From: an uncultured bacterium
GTDB taxonomy: Bacteria; Planctomycetota; UBA1135; GCA-002686595
Direction of reading: 5' to 3'
Assembly: GCA_937910685.1 (NCBI GenBank)
Contig: CALEMP010000129.1
Coordinates: 1-62,927, forward strand
Length of the DNA stretch: 62,927 nucleotides
Part shown: one piece after another, positions 27,360 to 35,963 of the stretch
Numbering within the stretch: the stretch's first letter is position 1
How the letters are laid out: the number at the start of each line of letters is the position of its first letter
Translations under genes and position numbers: made by a program
Notes under the pieces: generated by a model
Databases searched by the model: none
What the model saw: the letters and a program-made list of their open reading frames with translations, nothing else
What the model was told of the DNA's origin: nothing

Positions 27360-27596
27360 TTAGGTCCCGAAAGCTCCGAAGCGCTGCCAGAAGGTTAGCT
27401 TCTTGGCCGGCGCGTGAAATTCAGCGCAGTCCCCGTTCAGGTTGATCTGGTGGTGATTGCCAGGCACCTGCTGTTGATCCAGCCAGGCATCCTTTTGGGT
27501 GGTCTGCATGAGGTCCGGATGCCAGCAGCCGGTGTGGGCTGCTTGGTAGGGCGCCGTCTTCAGGTGGCGGCAGTTTTTGCAGAGGGTCTTGGTCAT
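27360..27596 (-). CDS. Small cysteine-rich, probably zinc-binding protein
   Basis: A 78-residue protein with C6, C9, C24 and C57 (CKNC, GCWHP, GDC), a spacing often seen in small zinc-ribbon-like proteins, plus several His. It fills the gap between the convergent selenoprotein gene and the patatin gene and has no competing frame. The family is unknown. Shortness makes a chance ORF possible, but the spaced Cys pattern argues against it. Confidence 0.55.
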   Translation of the reverse strand: MTKTLCKNCRHLKTAPYQAAHTGCWHPDLMQTTQKDAWLDQQQVPGNHHQINLNGDCAEFHAPAKKLTFWQRFGAFGT

Positions 27597-27695
27597 GGAA
27601 TCGTGGGCTGGGATCAGAATAGGGCCCGGAAGCCTATCAGGGAAGGCTGGACTGCTGGATCGGTGGGGGCTGCTGGTTTGCTTGGACGGGGAATT

Positions 27696-28841
27696 TCAGA
27701 GCCCGAGGTCTTGGGCCACCTGGGGGGCATGCTCCCGGCCGTCCTTCTCGCCGATCTCCATCAGCAACCCCACATAGCCCGGATCAAACAGGACGGTGGA
27801 CAAGAAGTCTTGGCTGTCAGCGCCCTTGGTGCCAAGGTTGCGCAACAGCCGGCGGAAGAGCCAGGGTAACTCTGGTTCGAAGCGCGAAGCCAAGCGCCCC
27901 AGGTCCACGGATGGGCGCATCAGGGAAAGATCGATGGTGCGCAGGCCCTCCTGCGGATCGGACTGGTTGGCAATCAGGCGGTTCAAACGTTGCAGATTCG
28001 CAGCGTCTTGGTCCAGGGAATCCAAAAAGATCGCGTTGAACAGGTTGCCTGCGATCAGGGCGGGACTGGGGGGACCATGGGCTACCACCTGGCCCGCTTC
28101 CTCTTCCGTGCGCGCGTAACGGGTGGAGAGGGCCAGGATTTTGGTGGCGCCCAAATGCACCGCCGGTGCAAGGGGCGCGATCAAGCGTACGCCCCCGTCC
28201 CCGTACCAATCCTGGTCGAGCTTGATTGGCGGAAAGATAAGGGGCAAGGCCGCAGACGCCATCACATGTTCCACGGTCAGGTTGCTGGAAACCCCCCGAC
28301 GGTTGGGGCGATTCCAGCCATGAATCTCGCCCCCTTCAAAAAAGCAAATGGTCTGGCCCGTGTTGTAGCGCGTGGTCAAGAGCGCCAGGGAATTCAGCCG
28401 CCCGCTGGCTATGTTGGCGCGCACGCCATCTATGCGTCCGCCCGAACTTGTGTCCAACCCCGAGTTCAGGGTGGCGCGCAATGGGTCGGTGTTGACCATA
28501 CCCAGGATCGGATCACGCTTGGCTCCCACGCCAAGGGTCATGCGTAGCGCTACTCGGAGGATCCGGCGCAAGAGGCTGGTGGGGTGAGATTCAAAGACCC
28601 GTTCGACTGTCAAGCCTCGCCAAAGATCTGCCAGGTCGTCCACTGCGAGGGGCCAGGGCTTGGTGGAATTCGCGAGGCTGGATGCGTTGATCGCGCCGGC
28701 GCTGATGCCCACCAAAATGCGCGGTGCCAATTCAGGCAGCTCGCGCAGGAGCCCGCGTAGGGCACCCACTTGCCAGGCAGCGCGTGCACCGCCTCCTTCG
28801 AGAACGATCGCTAAACGCGGTTCTTGAGGGGCTTCAGTCAT
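27696..28841 (-). CDS. Patatin-like phospholipase
   Basis: A 381-residue patatin-domain lipase. The oxyanion loop EGGGARAAWQVGALRG is at 15-30, the nucleophile Ser47 is in GISAG (elbow GxSxG), and YGDGGVRLIAPLAPAV supplies the catalytic Asp in the DGG motif. No signal peptide, so it probably acts at the inner face of the membrane on phospholipids. The start overlaps the end of the asparaginase gene by 8 nt, so both are in one minus-strand unit. Confidence 0.9.
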   Translation of the reverse strand: MTEAPQEPRLAIVLEGGGARAAWQVGALRGLLRELPELAPRILVGISAGAINASSLANSTKPWPLAVDDLADLWRGLTVERVFESHPTSLLRRILRVALRMTLGVGAKRDPILGMVNTDPLRATLNSGLDTSSGGRIDGVRANIASGRLNSLALLTTRYNTGQTICFFEGGEIHGWNRPNRRGVSSNLTVEHVMASAALPLIFPPIKLDQDWYGDGGVRLIAPLAPAVHLGATKILALSTRYARTEEEAGQVVAHGPPSPALIAGNLFNAIFLDSLDQDAANLQRLNRLIANQSDPQEGLRTIDLSLMRPSVDLGRLASRFEPELPWLFRRLLRNLGTKGADSQDFLSTVLFDPGYVGLLMEIGEKDGREHAPQVAQDLGL

Positions 28842-29874
28842 TTTCGGTGGTGAGGGGCGTGAGCTCGCCGCGCAGGTTCTGTTGCATCATGTGGCGCACT
28901 TCAGCGGGGTCGGAGGTGCAAGCGAACAGGTATGAAAGCTTGGTCAGGGCTGCCTCGGCGGTCATGTCAAATCCGCTGACGACTCCTGCTTCCAGCAGAG
29001 TGCGGCCCGTGGCATAGAGCGAAAGGGCCGCGCTGCCCCGCAGGGGCTGGGGGACGGCGACGATCACCGTGCCACTGTCGCACGCATCACGAAGCACCTT
29101 CATGAAATCCGCGTCTCGGTTGGGTGCATTGCCAGCGCCATAGCACTCAAGGACGCAACCGGATACGCCGTCGAGGAATGCGCCCAGCGTGCGCGCGGGC
29201 ATGCCAGGGTACAAGCGGCAGGCGCCCACAGACGCGTCTCCTAATTTGCGCACCCGAAGGGGTAGGCCGCTCGTTTTAGGCTGGCGCAGCATGCGCCAAT
29301 TCAACTCAAAGTCGATTCCGATCGTGCCCAAGAGTGGATGGTTCGGGGATTCAAAGGCGTCGAAGCCTTCCGAGTCGGTTTTGCTGGCACGGTTGCCACG
29401 CAGTAGGCGACCTCCGAAACAGATGGAGACCTCGGACATGCGGTGCGCGTACCGTTCGATCAGCAAGAGCCCGGTGGTCAGGTTCTCGAGTGCATCGCTG
29501 CGGGTTTCGCAAAGGGGGATTTGCGAGCCGGTTAGGATCACCGGCTTTTCGAGTCCTTCCATGAGGAAGGAAAGGGCGCTGGCCGTGTAGGCCATGGTGT
29601 CCGTGCCATGCAACACCATGAACCCATCGTGGTCCTCTTGTCTGGCCTTGAGGTCTTCGCCGATGGTCACCCAGTCCGCGGGGGTCATGTTGGCGCTGTC
29701 GAGTAGCGGGTCGTACTCCTTCAGGGTGATCTCGGGCATCTCCGCCGCCTGGAATTGGGGCAAGGAGGCGAGCAATGCTCCCAATTGTCCGGGGGCCGGG
29801 GCACTGCCCCGTTCGGTCGGTTGCATTCCGACTGTGCCTCCGGTGTAGGCGATGTAGACCTTGCGCATTCCCAT
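28834..29874 (-). CDS. Type I (cytoplasmic) L-asparaginase
   Basis: A 346-residue asparaginase hydrolysing asparagine to aspartate and ammonia. The first catalytic threonine region is IAYTGGTVGM (T14 of TGGT) and the second is LHGTDTMAYTASALSF. No signal peptide is seen, so it is the cytoplasmic AnsA-like type. It is upstream of and overlapping the patatin gene. A 58-bp gap separates it from the Smr gene on the same strand. Confidence 0.92.
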   Translation of the reverse strand: MGMRKVYIAYTGGTVGMQPTERGSAPAPGQLGALLASLPQFQAAEMPEITLKEYDPLLDSANMTPADWVTIGEDLKARQEDHDGFMVLHGTDTMAYTASALSFLMEGLEKPVILTGSQIPLCETRSDALENLTTGLLLIERYAHRMSEVSICFGGRLLRGNRASKTDSEGFDAFESPNHPLLGTIGIDFELNWRMLRQPKTSGLPLRVRKLGDASVGACRLYPGMPARTLGAFLDGVSGCVLECYGAGNAPNRDADFMKVLRDACDSGTVIVAVPQPLRGSAALSLYATGRTLLEAGVVSGFDMTAEAALTKLSYLFACTSDPAEVRHMMQQNLRGELTPLTTEND

Positions 29875-29932
29875 GGTGGGGACAGGGTACTGCCCCTGGG
29901 CCCTGGTGGGCAGGTTGGTGCCTGGGGTTGGC

Positions 29933-30244
29933 TTAGGTTGGTGCCTCGCCTGGGGCGTATAGGGTCACCATGAAGGCACCCCCGCCCTTGTCGGGCTGCA
30001 CGTTCTTGACCCCTAGGGCCCTGGCCTCGGGGCTGTGGAGAAAACGCTTGACCGCCACCAGAACGGGGGATTTGCCGACCACCGAGTGATTGCCTCGACC
30101 GGTGATGATCCGGCCCGGGCTGTGGCCGCGGGGGTAGCGCAAGGCGAGTTCCTGTTGCACCAGTTGGATGGCGCGCTCGGGGGTGGCGCCGTGCAGGTCG
30201 AGTTTCCAGAGGGGGTCTGGCGGGGGTGAGCGGCGAGCGGTCAC
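29933..30244 (-). CDS. Smr domain protein
   Basis: A 103-residue stand-alone Smr domain: LDLHGATPERAIQLVQQEL carries the LDLHG motif and GRIITGRGNHSVVGKSPV the GxGxHS loop, the conserved sites of Smr/MutS2 C-terminal nucleases. Free Smr domains nick DNA or cleave RNA, for example at stalled ribosomes. It is the last gene of the AtuA-AtuA-partner-Pta unit and starts 3 nt after the pta stop codon. Confidence 0.85.
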   Translation of the reverse strand: MTARRSPPPDPLWKLDLHGATPERAIQLVQQELALRYPRGHSPGRIITGRGNHSVVGKSPVLVAVKRFLHSPEARALGVKNVQPDKGGGAFMVTLYAPGEAPT

Positions 30245-30247
30245 GGG

Positions 30248-31198
30248 CTAGTCTCCGAGTAGTGCGGCGATGCAGGCCACGTGCACGATGTCCGCGGCGG
30301 TACATCCGCGGGAAAGATCTAGGAACGGTCGGCGGAAACCTTGGACCAGGGGACCGATGGCGGTGAAGCCCCCCAAGCGTTGGGCCATCTTGTAGGCGAT
30401 GTTGCCTGCATTGAGATCCGGGAAGATCAATACGTTGGCGCGCCCACCCAGGGACGAGCGAGGGGCCTTGATCTCGGCCACGGCGGGCACGATGGCTGCG
30501 TCCAATTGCAATTCTCCGTCCACGGTCAACTGGGGCGCTTTCTTGCGCAGCAACTCTGTGGCTTCGCTCACTTTGTCCACCAATGGGTGCTGGGCTGATC
30601 CCAAAGTGGAAAACGACAGCATGGCCACCCGCGGCGCAGTGCCCGCCAAGCGGCGATGTCCTTCGGCCGAGGCCAAGGCGATGTCCACCAATTGTTCGGC
30701 TGTGGGATCGGGGACGACTCCGCAGTCCGCGAAGGTGTAGACCTCGTCCCCCCGGACCATCAAGAAACTGCTGGAGACGGTCTTGAGGCCTGGAGTCAAG
30801 CCGATGGTTCCAAGACCCGCCCGCAACACATTTGCGGTGGATGCGATGGATCCGGAAACGCCCCCGTCGCAAGCGCCAGAGGCCACCAGAGCTGCACCGA
30901 ACCAAAGGGGATCCAGCATGCGCTCACGGGCGTCTTCGATGGTCATGCCCTTGGCCTTTCGGCGTTGGAAAAGGTCATTGGCGAAGGATTCCAGGCGTGG
31001 GTCGGAAGAGGGTCGTACGGTTTCCACCCCAGGGGGCACGGAGCCCATGCCCCGGGCTTCTACAAGCACAGGCTTAGCCAGACCTTCGCTGGCCAAGCGG
31101 GCGGCGGCTTGCATGACGCGTTCGTCTGCCGCTTCGGGCAGCACGATGGTGGCGTTCTTGCGTCGTGCTTTCTCGTGCAGTTCTAGGATCAGATCCAT
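30248..31198 (-). CDS. pta: Phosphate acetyltransferase (single-domain)
   Basis: A 316-residue PTA_PTB family enzyme interconverting acetyl-CoA and acetyl phosphate. It begins with [22 protein letters not shown], has the [22 protein letters not shown] region and the C-terminal [21 protein letters not shown] signature. There is no N-terminal regulatory DRTGG domain. No ackA is adjacent. It lies downstream of the two AtuA genes, which suggests that acyl-CoA handling or acetate output is linked to them, though that is inference. Confidence 0.93.
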   Translation of the reverse strand: MDLILELHEKARRKNATIVLPEAADERVMQAAARLASEGLAKPVLVEARGMGSVPPGVETVRPSSDPRLESFANDLFQRRKAKGMTIEDARERMLDPLWFGAALVASGACDGGVSGSIASTANVLRAGLGTIGLTPGLKTVSSSFLMVRGDEVYTFADCGVVPDPTAEQLVDIALASAEGHRRLAGTAPRVAMLSFSTLGSAQHPLVDKVSEATELLRKKAPQLTVDGELQLDAAIVPAVAEIKAPRSSLGGRANVLIFPDLNAGNIAYKMAQRLGGFTAIGPLVQGFRRPFLDLSRGCTAADIVHVACIAALLGD

Positions 31199-31201
31199 GG
31201 T

Positions 31202-31555
31202 TCAGGCGGGCGGGGGGGGAGTCGCATCGAGCACTGCGCTGGGCACATCCATTTCAGGGCGCAAGAGCCCAATGCCGTGGGTTTTGCCCTGGGCGTCGGT
31301 CTTGAGGGAAGCGGATCCGCCACCCCCCAAACTGTCCTCTAGCAAGAAATTCAAAACGCGCATGTTGGGCGCCAGGTAGCGCGTCACGCCACCAAAGTTG
31401 ATCTCTTTCAGGAAGTCTTGGACGCGCGCTTCGGTCAGGGTCTCGGCCAAGAATGTGTAGGCAGCTTCAGAGCGGGCAAGGATGCCCACGTTGGAACCTT
31501 CGCCCTTGTCGCCGGAGCGTGCTTGGGCAATGCGATGGAGAGGGACTGTGGGCAT
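31202..31555 (-). CDS. AtuA C-terminal-like partner protein
   Basis: A 117-residue protein resembling the C-terminal part of AtuA (acyclic terpene utilisation): LHRIAQARSGDKGEGSNVGI and FGGVTRYLAPNMRVLNFLLEDSLGGGG are recognisable. In some bacteria this region is fused to the DUF1446 protein; here it is a separate gene 4 nt downstream of it, so the two probably form one complex. A Pro/Ala-rich tail ends the protein. The metabolic substrate is unknown. Confidence 0.75.
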   Translation of the reverse strand: MPTVPLHRIAQARSGDKGEGSNVGILARSEAAYTFLAETLTEARVQDFLKEINFGGVTRYLAPNMRVLNFLLEDSLGGGGSASLKTDAQGKTHGIGLLRPEMDVPSAVLDATPPPPA

Positions 31556-31559
31556 GGGC

Positions 31560-32927
31560 TTAGCTTTCGACGACGGTGACGGTGGGTTGGATCAGGTGCT
31601 TGCTCATCAGGGCGGGCCAGTAGCCAATGATCTCTTGGGCTTTGGGACGGCCGCCGGCGAAACCGGTGACCCCCGGCGGGCCGCTGGTCACCAGAGGTAC
31701 GAGTTCTGGCCCGAAACGCGCGACCTTGGCGCGGTCGGGGCCCTTGACCCCTAGGCGCAGGACCACTTCTGCAGGAGAGTCCGAGGTGCCCCCGGGCAAG
31801 CCCGCGTGGCACTCGCCGGCACCCACATATTCTTCGAGCCGTTCCTCCTCTGAGTACTCGCAGCCGTCATAGGCCAAGCGATCCCAAACGATCTTGGCGC
31901 ATAGGCGCGCCTTGGCCAAGGCGTCCGGGCCGCTGATGGTCAATTGGCCGACGCTCTTCCAGCCGTCGGAGTAACTCATGGAGACCTTGAAGGTGTCCGT
32001 GGGGGGAAGGCCCCGGGTGTCTTGCACCAGCACGCGGTTTTCTCCGTCTGCCTTGAGGCGGAAGCTCGTGAAGTCTGCGATCACATCGGGGGTTAGGTAG
32101 CGCTCTGGGTTGCCCATCTCATAGGCCAATTGGTGGGTCACGGTTTCCACGCTGACTAGGCCGCCTGTGCCCTCGTGTTTGGTGACACAGAAATCGCCGC
32201 TGGGTTCGACTTCCAAAACCGGATAGCCGACCATCGATAGGTTCGGGATCGTACGCCAGTCGGTGAAGTTGCCTCCGCTGCATTGGGCGCCGCATTCCAC
32301 GATGTGCCCAGCGACGGTTCCCGCGGCGAGTTTGTGCCAGTCTTCGGGGCCCCAGTTGAATTCATGGATCAGGGGGCCGAGCACAAGTCCCGGGTCGGTC
32401 CCGCGCCCAGTGACCACGATTTGCGCCCCGCCGGCCAGTGCCTCGGCGATGGGAAAGGCCCCGAGGTACACGTTGGCGCTGGTGATCCGGCTACGCACGT
32501 CGCCAATCGGCGCACCCGTGTCCAGATTATTGAACTCTTCGCCGCCGCCGATCATGCGGTCGAGGTCCGAGAGAATGTCGTCTCCGTCCACCACTGCGAT
32601 CTTCACGCCGGTGGCTCCGTGCTTGCGGCAGACTTCCAGGAGGGCATCCTTGCAGGCGTGGGGGTTGACGCCCCCCGCGTTGGCAATCACTCGGGTGCCC
32701 TTTTCCAGCAACTCGGGCAAGACCCTGTCGATGAGGGTCACGAAGTCCGTGGCATAGCCTGCGTTGGGATCTCGCTGGCGCAGCTTCTGCATGATCGACA
32801 TGGTGACCTCCGCGAGATAATCGAGGGTCAGGTAGTCGAGGGGCCCCTCGCGGAGCAGTCGGATGGGACCCAGGATTGAGTCGCCCCAAAAGCCTTGGCC
32901 ATTTCCGATCAGGACCTTGTTTTTCAT
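31560..32927 (-). CDS. DUF1446/AtuA-like acyclic terpene utilisation family protein
   Basis: A 455-residue DUF1446 protein, chosen to start at ATG 32927 because GAGAAG lies just upstream and the longer open frame overlaps the divergent peptidase. IGNGQGFWGDS at the N-terminus, LTLDYLAEVTMSIM, ANAGGVNPHACKDALL and VVTGRGTDPGLVLGPLIHEF are family features. AtuA acts in degradation of acyclic terpenes such as citronellol in Pseudomonas, but most homologues have unknown substrates. It heads an operon with its partner, pta and an Smr gene. Confidence 0.8.
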   Translation of the reverse strand: MKNKVLIGNGQGFWGDSILGPIRLLREGPLDYLTLDYLAEVTMSIMQKLRQRDPNAGYATDFVTLIDRVLPELLEKGTRVIANAGGVNPHACKDALLEVCRKHGATGVKIAVVDGDDILSDLDRMIGGGEEFNNLDTGAPIGDVRSRITSANVYLGAFPIAEALAGGAQIVVTGRGTDPGLVLGPLIHEFNWGPEDWHKLAAGTVAGHIVECGAQCSGGNFTDWRTIPNLSMVGYPVLEVEPSGDFCVTKHEGTGGLVSVETVTHQLAYEMGNPERYLTPDVIADFTSFRLKADGENRVLVQDTRGLPPTDTFKVSMSYSDGWKSVGQLTISGPDALAKARLCAKIVWDRLAYDGCEYSEEERLEEYVGAGECHAGLPGGTSDSPAEVVLRLGVKGPDRAKVARFGPELVPLVTSGPPGVTGFAGGRPKAQEIIGYWPALMSKHLIQPTVTVVES

Positions 32928-33030
32928 TGTCTTCTCGTTTCTCGCCGGTTGGGGGAGGGATTTGCCTAGGGAGAGAGTAACGGGCGGGCTGTACTCCCGT
33001 CCATGCTCCCGAGGCAGTAGTCTGTGGTCC

Positions 33031-33603
33031 ATGCAAGCCCAGCTACTGATCACAGGATTCGGACCCTTTGCCGGGGTCGAGCACAACCCTTCTGGGGAGT
33101 TGGCCCGCCTGCTGGGCCAGCGACCCGATTGCCATGGGTGCGAGTTGCCCGTGACCTTTCGCGGGGCGGCCGAGGGCCTGGATCGGGAGCTCGAGGCCCT
33201 CGGGCAGCCTGCCCTTGGGATCTTGAGTCTCGGGGTGCACCGGGGGCCTGGATTTCGCCTAGAGCACAGGGCTGGTGGGGCAATTGTGGGGGAGAGGGAA
33301 GACAACGAGGGGGTCACGGTTTCTTCTCTCGGGTTGGCGGGACCGGACCGGGAGACATCCCTTGATCTGGATGCCCTCGAGGACGCATTGCGGGCCGCCG
33401 GAGCCATGAAGGTCCGGCAATCCCGGGATGCGGGGGCTTATGTGTGCGAGAGGACCTATTCCCATGGGCTGCAACGGGGAGCGGAGCTGGGCATCCAGGC
33501 CCTCTTCTTGCATGTGCCCCCTGGGGAAGAACAGTCGGTGGGAGACCAGTTGCCCCTGGTCTCGGCTTTGGTGGACGGGCTTCTCCGCCAGGTTCGTTCC
33601 TAG
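33031..33603 (+). CDS. Pyroglutamyl-peptidase-like C15 peptidase
   Basis: A 190-residue C15 peptidase removing N-terminal pyroglutamate. The order TGFGPF...NPSG near the N-terminus, then Glu78, Cys139 in DAGAYVCERTYSHG and His161 in LFLHVPPG matches the Glu-Cys-His triad of the family. It is divergent from the AtuA gene. A -10-like TAGTCT (33018-33023) lies 7 nt before the ATG. Confidence 0.88.
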   Translation: MQAQLLITGFGPFAGVEHNPSGELARLLGQRPDCHGCELPVTFRGAAEGLDRELEALGQPALGILSLGVHRGPGFRLEHRAGGAIVGEREDNEGVTVSSLGLAGPDRETSLDLDALEDALRAAGAMKVRQSRDAGAYVCERTYSHGLQRGAELGIQALFLHVPPGEEQSVGDQLPLVSALVDGLLRQVRS

Positions 33604-33651
33604 GGGGCTGGCCTCTTGCGTCCGGAGGCCTAGGTCCCCATCCTAGTCCCC

Positions 33652-34002
33652 ATGGCGAAGCGCATTGATTTCTATTACCACCGCAAGGGCTGAACGAGTT
33701 GCACCCGGGCCGACGACTGGATGGACGGTCGGCCCATCACCATCCGTGAGACGGTGAATGCAGCGAAAGACAAGATCGGCGCCAAGGATCTCAAGGGCGT
33801 GTTGAAGGACGCGACGAAACTCGTGGTAGCCAAGGGGAAGAAGGTCGTGACCATCGACCTGCCCAAGGACAAGCCGACCGCTGCGGAAATCGCCAAGGCC
33901 ATGTTGGGGCCTACGGGTAATCTCCGCGCGCCCACCGTGCGCTTGGGCAAGAAGGTCTTGGTGGGTTTTTCCGCCGAGATCTACGAAGAGTTCCTGGGCT
34001 GA
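33652..34002 (+). CDS. ArsC/Spx-like selenoprotein (Sec at residue 14)
   Basis: A 116-residue protein read through an in-frame TGA at 33691-33693. It starts MAKRIDFYYHRKG-U-TSCTRADDW, so Sec14 and Cys17 form UxxC at the N-terminal redox position of ArsC/Spx-family thioredoxin folds. RAPTVRLGKKVLVGFSAEIYEEFL supplies the C-terminal strand and cis-Pro-like region. The region between is helical and Lys-rich. A strong hairpin directly after the TGA is a candidate SECIS. A role as arsenate, thiol or peroxide reductase is inferred; conventional calling would lose the N-terminal redox site. Confidence 0.88.
33707..33735 (+). promoter_or_regulatory. Candidate bacterial SECIS hairpin (ArsC-like gene)
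   Basis: GGGCCGAC (33707-33714) pairs perfectly with GTCGGCCC (33728-33735), leaving a 13-nt loop whose first base is G. The loop begins 22 nt after the TGA, within the known range for bacterial SECIS elements, and the stem is GC-rich. Confidence 0.75.
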
Positions 34003-34020
34003 CCTTTCAGGTGCGAGCGC

Positions 34021-34536
34021 TTAGTGATCTAACACGATCATGGGTCGTGCTTGAATGTCCTCGGGCTGTGAAGCGGCGAAGGTCCTAAAGGCCTCCACAA
34101 AGCTCGTCACATCGAGATTCATGTAGTCCCCGTTCCTGTGGGTAGCGACTCGCGCTAAGCGTTCGGTGCCCATGCCTGCCAGGGCTACGACTCCTCGCGG
34201 TTGTCCCATGCGCACCTTGAGAGTTGCGGCGGCGCACTGGATCAAACCCTGCAAGAAATCCGCCCGCTGGGAATCGGGATCGTTCTTGGCCAAGTGCCAA
34301 AGGCCTTCCCAGGCTTCGTGGGCTTCCCAGAGATAGCCGTAGTTGTACAGGTCAATCCCGTAGAGGTAATCGGGACTCGAAGGCCATTCGTGGGGCTTTG
34401 GCAGATCCTTCGGCGGAGGATTATCCTCGTTGCCGGCCGAGTGCCCCGCTGGATCCCGGGTGGGATGGGGGTCTCGACCCGGCAAGAACGCATAGGCGGG
34501 GAACGGGCGCTGGGGCAAGAGGCGGTCGGGAGTCAT
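34021..34536 (-). CDS. DUF309 domain protein
   Basis: A 171-residue DUF309 protein. The diagnostic segment is LYNYGYLWEAHEAWEGLW, followed by ADFLQGLIQCAAATLKVRMG, as in this helical family of unknown function. The first 50 residues are Pro-rich and probably disordered. It is convergent with the ArsC-like selenoprotein gene, 18 nt apart, and starts near a terminator that serves the next minus-strand gene. Confidence 0.8.
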   Translation of the reverse strand: MTPDRLLPQRPFPAYAFLPGRDPHPTRDPAGHSAGNEDNPPPKDLPKPHEWPSSPDYLYGIDLYNYGYLWEAHEAWEGLWHLAKNDPDSQRADFLQGLIQCAAATLKVRMGQPRGVVALAGMGTERLARVATHRNGDYMNLDVTSFVEAFRTFAASQPEDIQARPMIVLDH

Positions 34537-34576
34537 GGGTCAGCCTGATTATGCCCTATTCGGGCGCTAGAGGCCC

Positions 34577-34616
34577 AAAAGAAGCGGCCCCCGGGAGCAT
34601 GAAGCTTCCGAGGGCC
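34577..34616 (-). terminator. Rho-independent terminator of the Met-rich gene
   Basis: A 13-position hairpin (arms 34586-34598 and 34604-34616, one mismatch and one wobble, 5-nt loop) lies downstream of the stop at 34652 on the minus strand, and is followed there by CTTCTTTT. Placement and T-tract fit a factor-independent terminator. Confidence 0.7.
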
Positions 34617-34651
34617 AGCAAAGTCTGGGTTGCTGAGAGTTCAGCTCAAGC

Positions 34652-35725
34652 TCACTTGGCTGTGATCGAGAGGGTCGTAGCGCCGGACATTTCCATGTTC
34701 ATTTCCATGTCCATCTGCATGCCGCCCGCGTCGATGCCCATGGTCGTCTCCATGCCCATAGCCACTTCGGCTTCGAAAGTCATCCCGGCGATATGGCCGG
34801 CACTGGCGTTCCAGAGAAGCTCGCCCTTGCCTTCCATGATGTAGCTAACGTCCGCGGTGCTGACGTCCATGGTGACACCCGCGTCCGGGGGCAGGCTCTC
34901 TTGCATTTGCTCGCGAATGGTCTCGATCATATCGGTCGCGCAGTCGATTTCGAGTTCGATTTCGATGACCGCTAATTTCGCCCCGTCCACTTCGCGGTAG
35001 CCGCTGAGCTTGCCGGTGAAGGAACCGCTGAGGTTGCCGCTGAGTAACTTGCGAAGGTCGCTCATCATGTTCGCGTCAGGTCCCATGCTCATGCTATCTC
35101 CGCCGTCCATCTCCATTTCCATGGAGAGGTCTCCCCCGGGGGCCATGAGGTCGAGCAGGGTGTCGAGTTCGATGTCCCAGGACTCGCCTTCGGCAACCTC
35201 GCCGGTGGGGAGCATTCCTCGCAGGCTGATGTCTTCGAGCAAGCCTTCGAGCAACTCATCATCGGCCTCTGCCCCTTCGGGCCATGCCTTGGAGTACTCA
35301 CCGTCCTTCAGTGAGAAGAGAACGGTTTCCCCTTCGAGAGCGGATGTGCCGCTCCCTAGGATCGATTCGTTTTGGGCCTCGCCCATCATGTCCATAGCGG
35401 TCTCACCGGTGATATTGGACTGGACCGTGTTGTAGGTGCGCTTGAGGCTCTTGGGCTCGCCATCGGCCATGGAGACATAGGTGTCGCTGACCTCAATTTC
35501 CATGGCGGAGACCATGTCCATTTCGATGCTGGGCATCATCGGGTTCTCTTCCCCGTTCATCAGCACCGCCATGTCATCGAGGGTCATCTCGGTGCTCGTG
35601 GTGTAGGTCGAGGTGACGCTGGTGCCATCCGCCGGGGCGAAAGAGATGGTGTCACGGGTGGGCAGGGCCGAGAGCAGAAGGGGCGCGGCGCCGAGGCCGA
35701 GCAGAGTCAGGGTGAAGTTCTTCAT
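34652..35725 (-). CDS. Exported methionine-rich protein
   Basis: A 357-residue protein with a signal peptide (about 1-22). Met is strongly enriched in the mature chain: alternating Met at 336, 338, 340, 342, 344 and 346 near the C-terminus, plus clusters at 202-214 and 323-329. In a beta-strand the alternating Met side chains would all face one side, a pattern able to bind soft metals such as Cu(I) or Ag(I) or to scavenge oxidants. No family is confidently recognised; DUF6263-type proteins are possible relatives. Its 5' leader holds two hairpins and it is divergent from the SelW-like gene. Confidence 0.75.
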   Translation of the reverse strand: MKNFTLTLLGLGAAPLLLSALPTRDTISFAPADGTSVTSTYTTSTEMTLDDMAVLMNGEENPMMPSIEMDMVSAMEIEVSDTYVSMADGEPKSLKRTYNTVQSNITGETAMDMMGEAQNESILGSGTSALEGETVLFSLKDGEYSKAWPEGAEADDELLEGLLEDISLRGMLPTGEVAEGESWDIELDTLLDLMAPGGDLSMEMEMDGGDSMSMGPDANMMSDLRKLLSGNLSGSFTGKLSGYREVDGAKLAVIEIELEIDCATDMIETIREQMQESLPPDAGVTMDVSTADVSYIMEGKGELLWNASAGHIAGMTFEAEVAMGMETTMGIDAGGMQMDMEMNMEMSGATTLSITAK

Positions 35726-35739
35726 GTGAGTGGGGTGTG

Positions 35740-35760
35740 ACCCGTGTCTTGGGCACGGGT
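35740..35760 (-). other. Hairpin in the leader of the Met-rich gene
   Basis: ACCCGTG and CACGGGT pair perfectly across a 7-nt loop, 15 nt upstream of the ATG on the minus strand. A second hairpin, CCTCGG/CCGAGG, is at 35814-35830. Either could regulate translation or be chance in GC-rich DNA. No known riboswitch is recognised. Confidence 0.4.
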
Positions 35761-35963
35761 GGGGTGATCTTGGCGGGCTGGGTGCGGGTCACAGAAGGGA
35801 CCCGGGGCTGCCTCCTCGGAAAAGCCGAGGCTCGGGAGTTTACGCAGCGAGGCCCCCGATCTTCGACCTAGTGGGGGATTGCCCAAGGAAAATACCCGTT
35901 TCATACCCGTTCTAGGTGGGACCAGGGCCTCTCCTGTGCCACCCATGCGCTATGCTGCCCCAC

